Made by a program: the position numbers and the translations under genes
Notes under the pieces: model-generated
Database searches by the model: none
Told to the model about the DNA's origin: nothing
What the model saw: the letters and a program-made list of their open reading frames with translations, nothing else
In this document: piece by piece, positions 63,237-64,000 of the stretch
How the letters are laid out: the number at the start of each line of letters is the position of its first letter
Numbering within the stretch: the first letter of the stretch is position 1
Assembly (NCBI GenBank): GCA_902779185.1
Contig: CACZAM010000005.1
Location: 1-64,000 of the forward strand
Origin: an uncultured Eubacteriales bacterium
GTDB lineage: Bacteria; Bacillota; Clostridia; Peptostreptococcales; Anaerovoracaceae
Reading direction: 5' to 3'
DNA length: 64,000 nt

Positions 63237-64000
63237 ATGTCAAGAGCAGAACGAAACGCTATTAAAGAAAAAGAAAAAAAGCGCGCTGCGCGTCTCCTTA
63301 GGATAAGGGACTGCGCGGTTATTTTAGTCTGCACGATAATGATGATTGCGTACATCGGATCCCTTAACAGTATCACTCCTGAGCCGGAGTACTTTTTTGT
63401 CGGCGGCGCCTCAAAAGACGTTCCTGTATACCTGATAGGCATACCTCTTGAAGATGAAGAAACAACTGAAGAAGAGTCTGATGAGCAATCCGAGGAGACA
63501 GGGGAGGAGCTTGATGACTCTGCTGAAGCGGTCGAGATAGGCAGGCTTGTACGCGGCTCATCGGTCAAAAAACTGCTCGGAACAAAGGAAGTAGACGGCA
63601 TCAGGTACTGCAAGGTGGAAAATACCGGCTTTGAAGGGGCTGCTGATCTGTATATGAAAGAGGAGAATCTGGTTCTTTCGACAGATAAGGTGGTGCAGGA
63701 GACTGAGGTATATGTCAGGACACCGGTTACCATATATGATGAAATGTCCGGGCCTTCGATTGCGTCTTTCGCTCCGAAAGGCACGTGTCTCAAAGTTACG
63801 GGATACGATAAGATGCTGCCGGACGGCTCGGTCCGCATGTATAAAGTGGAATATGAAGAAAATGACGGCACCTCCGAAGGCTATGTATATAGCAAATACC
63901 TGGCAGAGACTCAGAAAAAGGCTGACAGGATCTATAAGAAAAACGGAATATACGACAAGGTAAAAAAGGACAAATACGGATACGATCTTTACGGCGGCAA
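63237..64000 (+). CDS. Membrane-anchored SH3-like domain protein, truncated by the window end
   Basis: An open frame of 254 codons runs off the end. MSRAERNAIKEKEKKRAARL is a basic cytoplasmic start, followed by one membrane segment (residues about 25-43). An outside acidic, Glu-rich stretch (about 78-100) follows. Then come two SH3-like segments (IGRLVRGSSVKKLLG, YVRTPVTIYDEMSGPSIASFAPKGTC). The last visible part, KADRIYKKNGIYDKVKKDKYGYDLYGG, leads into an unseen domain; a DUF4015-type glycosidase-like domain is a guess. Start follows CAAGGAAAAAAT. A cell-wall-associated role is likely. Confidence 0.75.
   Translation, partial: MSRAERNAIKEKEKKRAARLLRIRDCAVILVCTIMMIAYIGSLNSITPEPEYFFVGGASKDVPVYLIGIPLEDEETTEEESDEQSEETGEELDDSAEAVEIGRLVRGSSVKKLLGTKEVDGIRYCKVENTGFEGAADLYMKEENLVLSTDKVVQETEVYVRTPVTIYDEMSGPSIASFAPKGTCLKVTGYDKMLPDGSVRMYKVEYEENDGTSEGYVYSKYLAETQKKADRIYKKNGIYDKVKKDKYGYDLYGG

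Overview
The window reads as a chromosomal segment of an anaerobic, Gram-positive, Clostridia-like bacterium, probably of gut or rumen origin. The reasons are: oxygen-sensitive glycyl-radical and molybdenum/iron-sulfur enzymes, an HrcA-type CIRCE site in front of clpB, a SpoVK/CbbX-like ATPase, a YheO-type PAS regulator, QueT, and strong AGGAGG-type ribosome sites. Base composition looks close to balanced by eye. A family such as Anaerovoracaceae is possible but cannot be proved from this sequence. I see no transposase, integrase, phage gene, CRISPR array, rRNA or tRNA.

Positions 1-18600 hold an anaerobic purine/urate catabolism island: xdhD, ssnA, ygfK, yqeB, an Fe-S protein, a fused 2Fe-2S/Mo xanthine-dehydrogenase-like enzyme, a hydantoinase/dihydropyrimidinase-like ring opener (hyuA), the carbamoyltransferase ygeW, carbamate kinase, a divergently placed PAS regulator, ygeY and xpt. 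Purine rings would be hydroxylated, opened and carbamoyl-transferred, with ATP recovered by carbamate kinase. YqeB implies that the hydroxylases need selenium. The ssnA-ygfK gap contains nested inverted repeats with mutually exclusive pairings. At 48-49.6 kb an 8-oxoguanine-deaminase-like gene could feed urate into the same chemistry.

Positions 18600-23350 hold an alpha/beta hydrolase, a membrane-anchored MurF-like ligase, an unusual D-Ala-D-Ala-ligase-like enzyme and a TetR regulator.

Positions 23380-40100 are the most striking part: a putative hydroxyproline-glycopeptide utilisation locus. It contains a glycyl-radical activase and trans-4-hydroxyproline dehydratase (hypE, hypD), a proline iminopeptidase, a cytoplasmic GH127/GH146-like beta-L-arabinofuranosidase, a pyrroline-5-carboxylate dehydrogenase, an oligopeptide ABC transporter and two aminopeptidase P-type peptidases. 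Two nearly identical 20-bp TetR-type palindromes sit in the promoters of hypE and of the transporter, tying both halves into one regulon. The parts fit uptake and complete dismantling of arabinosylated, hydroxyproline-rich plant cell-wall peptides (extensin type) to glutamate.

Positions 40100-51600 carry a SpoVK-like ATPase, a YitT protein, CIRCE-controlled clpB, and a run of two transporters, a zinc macrodomain hydrolase, the 8-oxoguanine deaminase and a YihQ-like GH31 enzyme lacking the usual sulfonate-binding residues. Positions 51600-64000 carry a fucose-isomerase-fold protein, birA, a U32 peptidase-family protein, a STAS protein followed by a STAS/kinase/HATPase fusion, an 11-residue-repeat protein, queT with a structured leader, a GPH symporter with a GH36 alpha-galactosidase, and an incomplete membrane-anchored protein running off the end.
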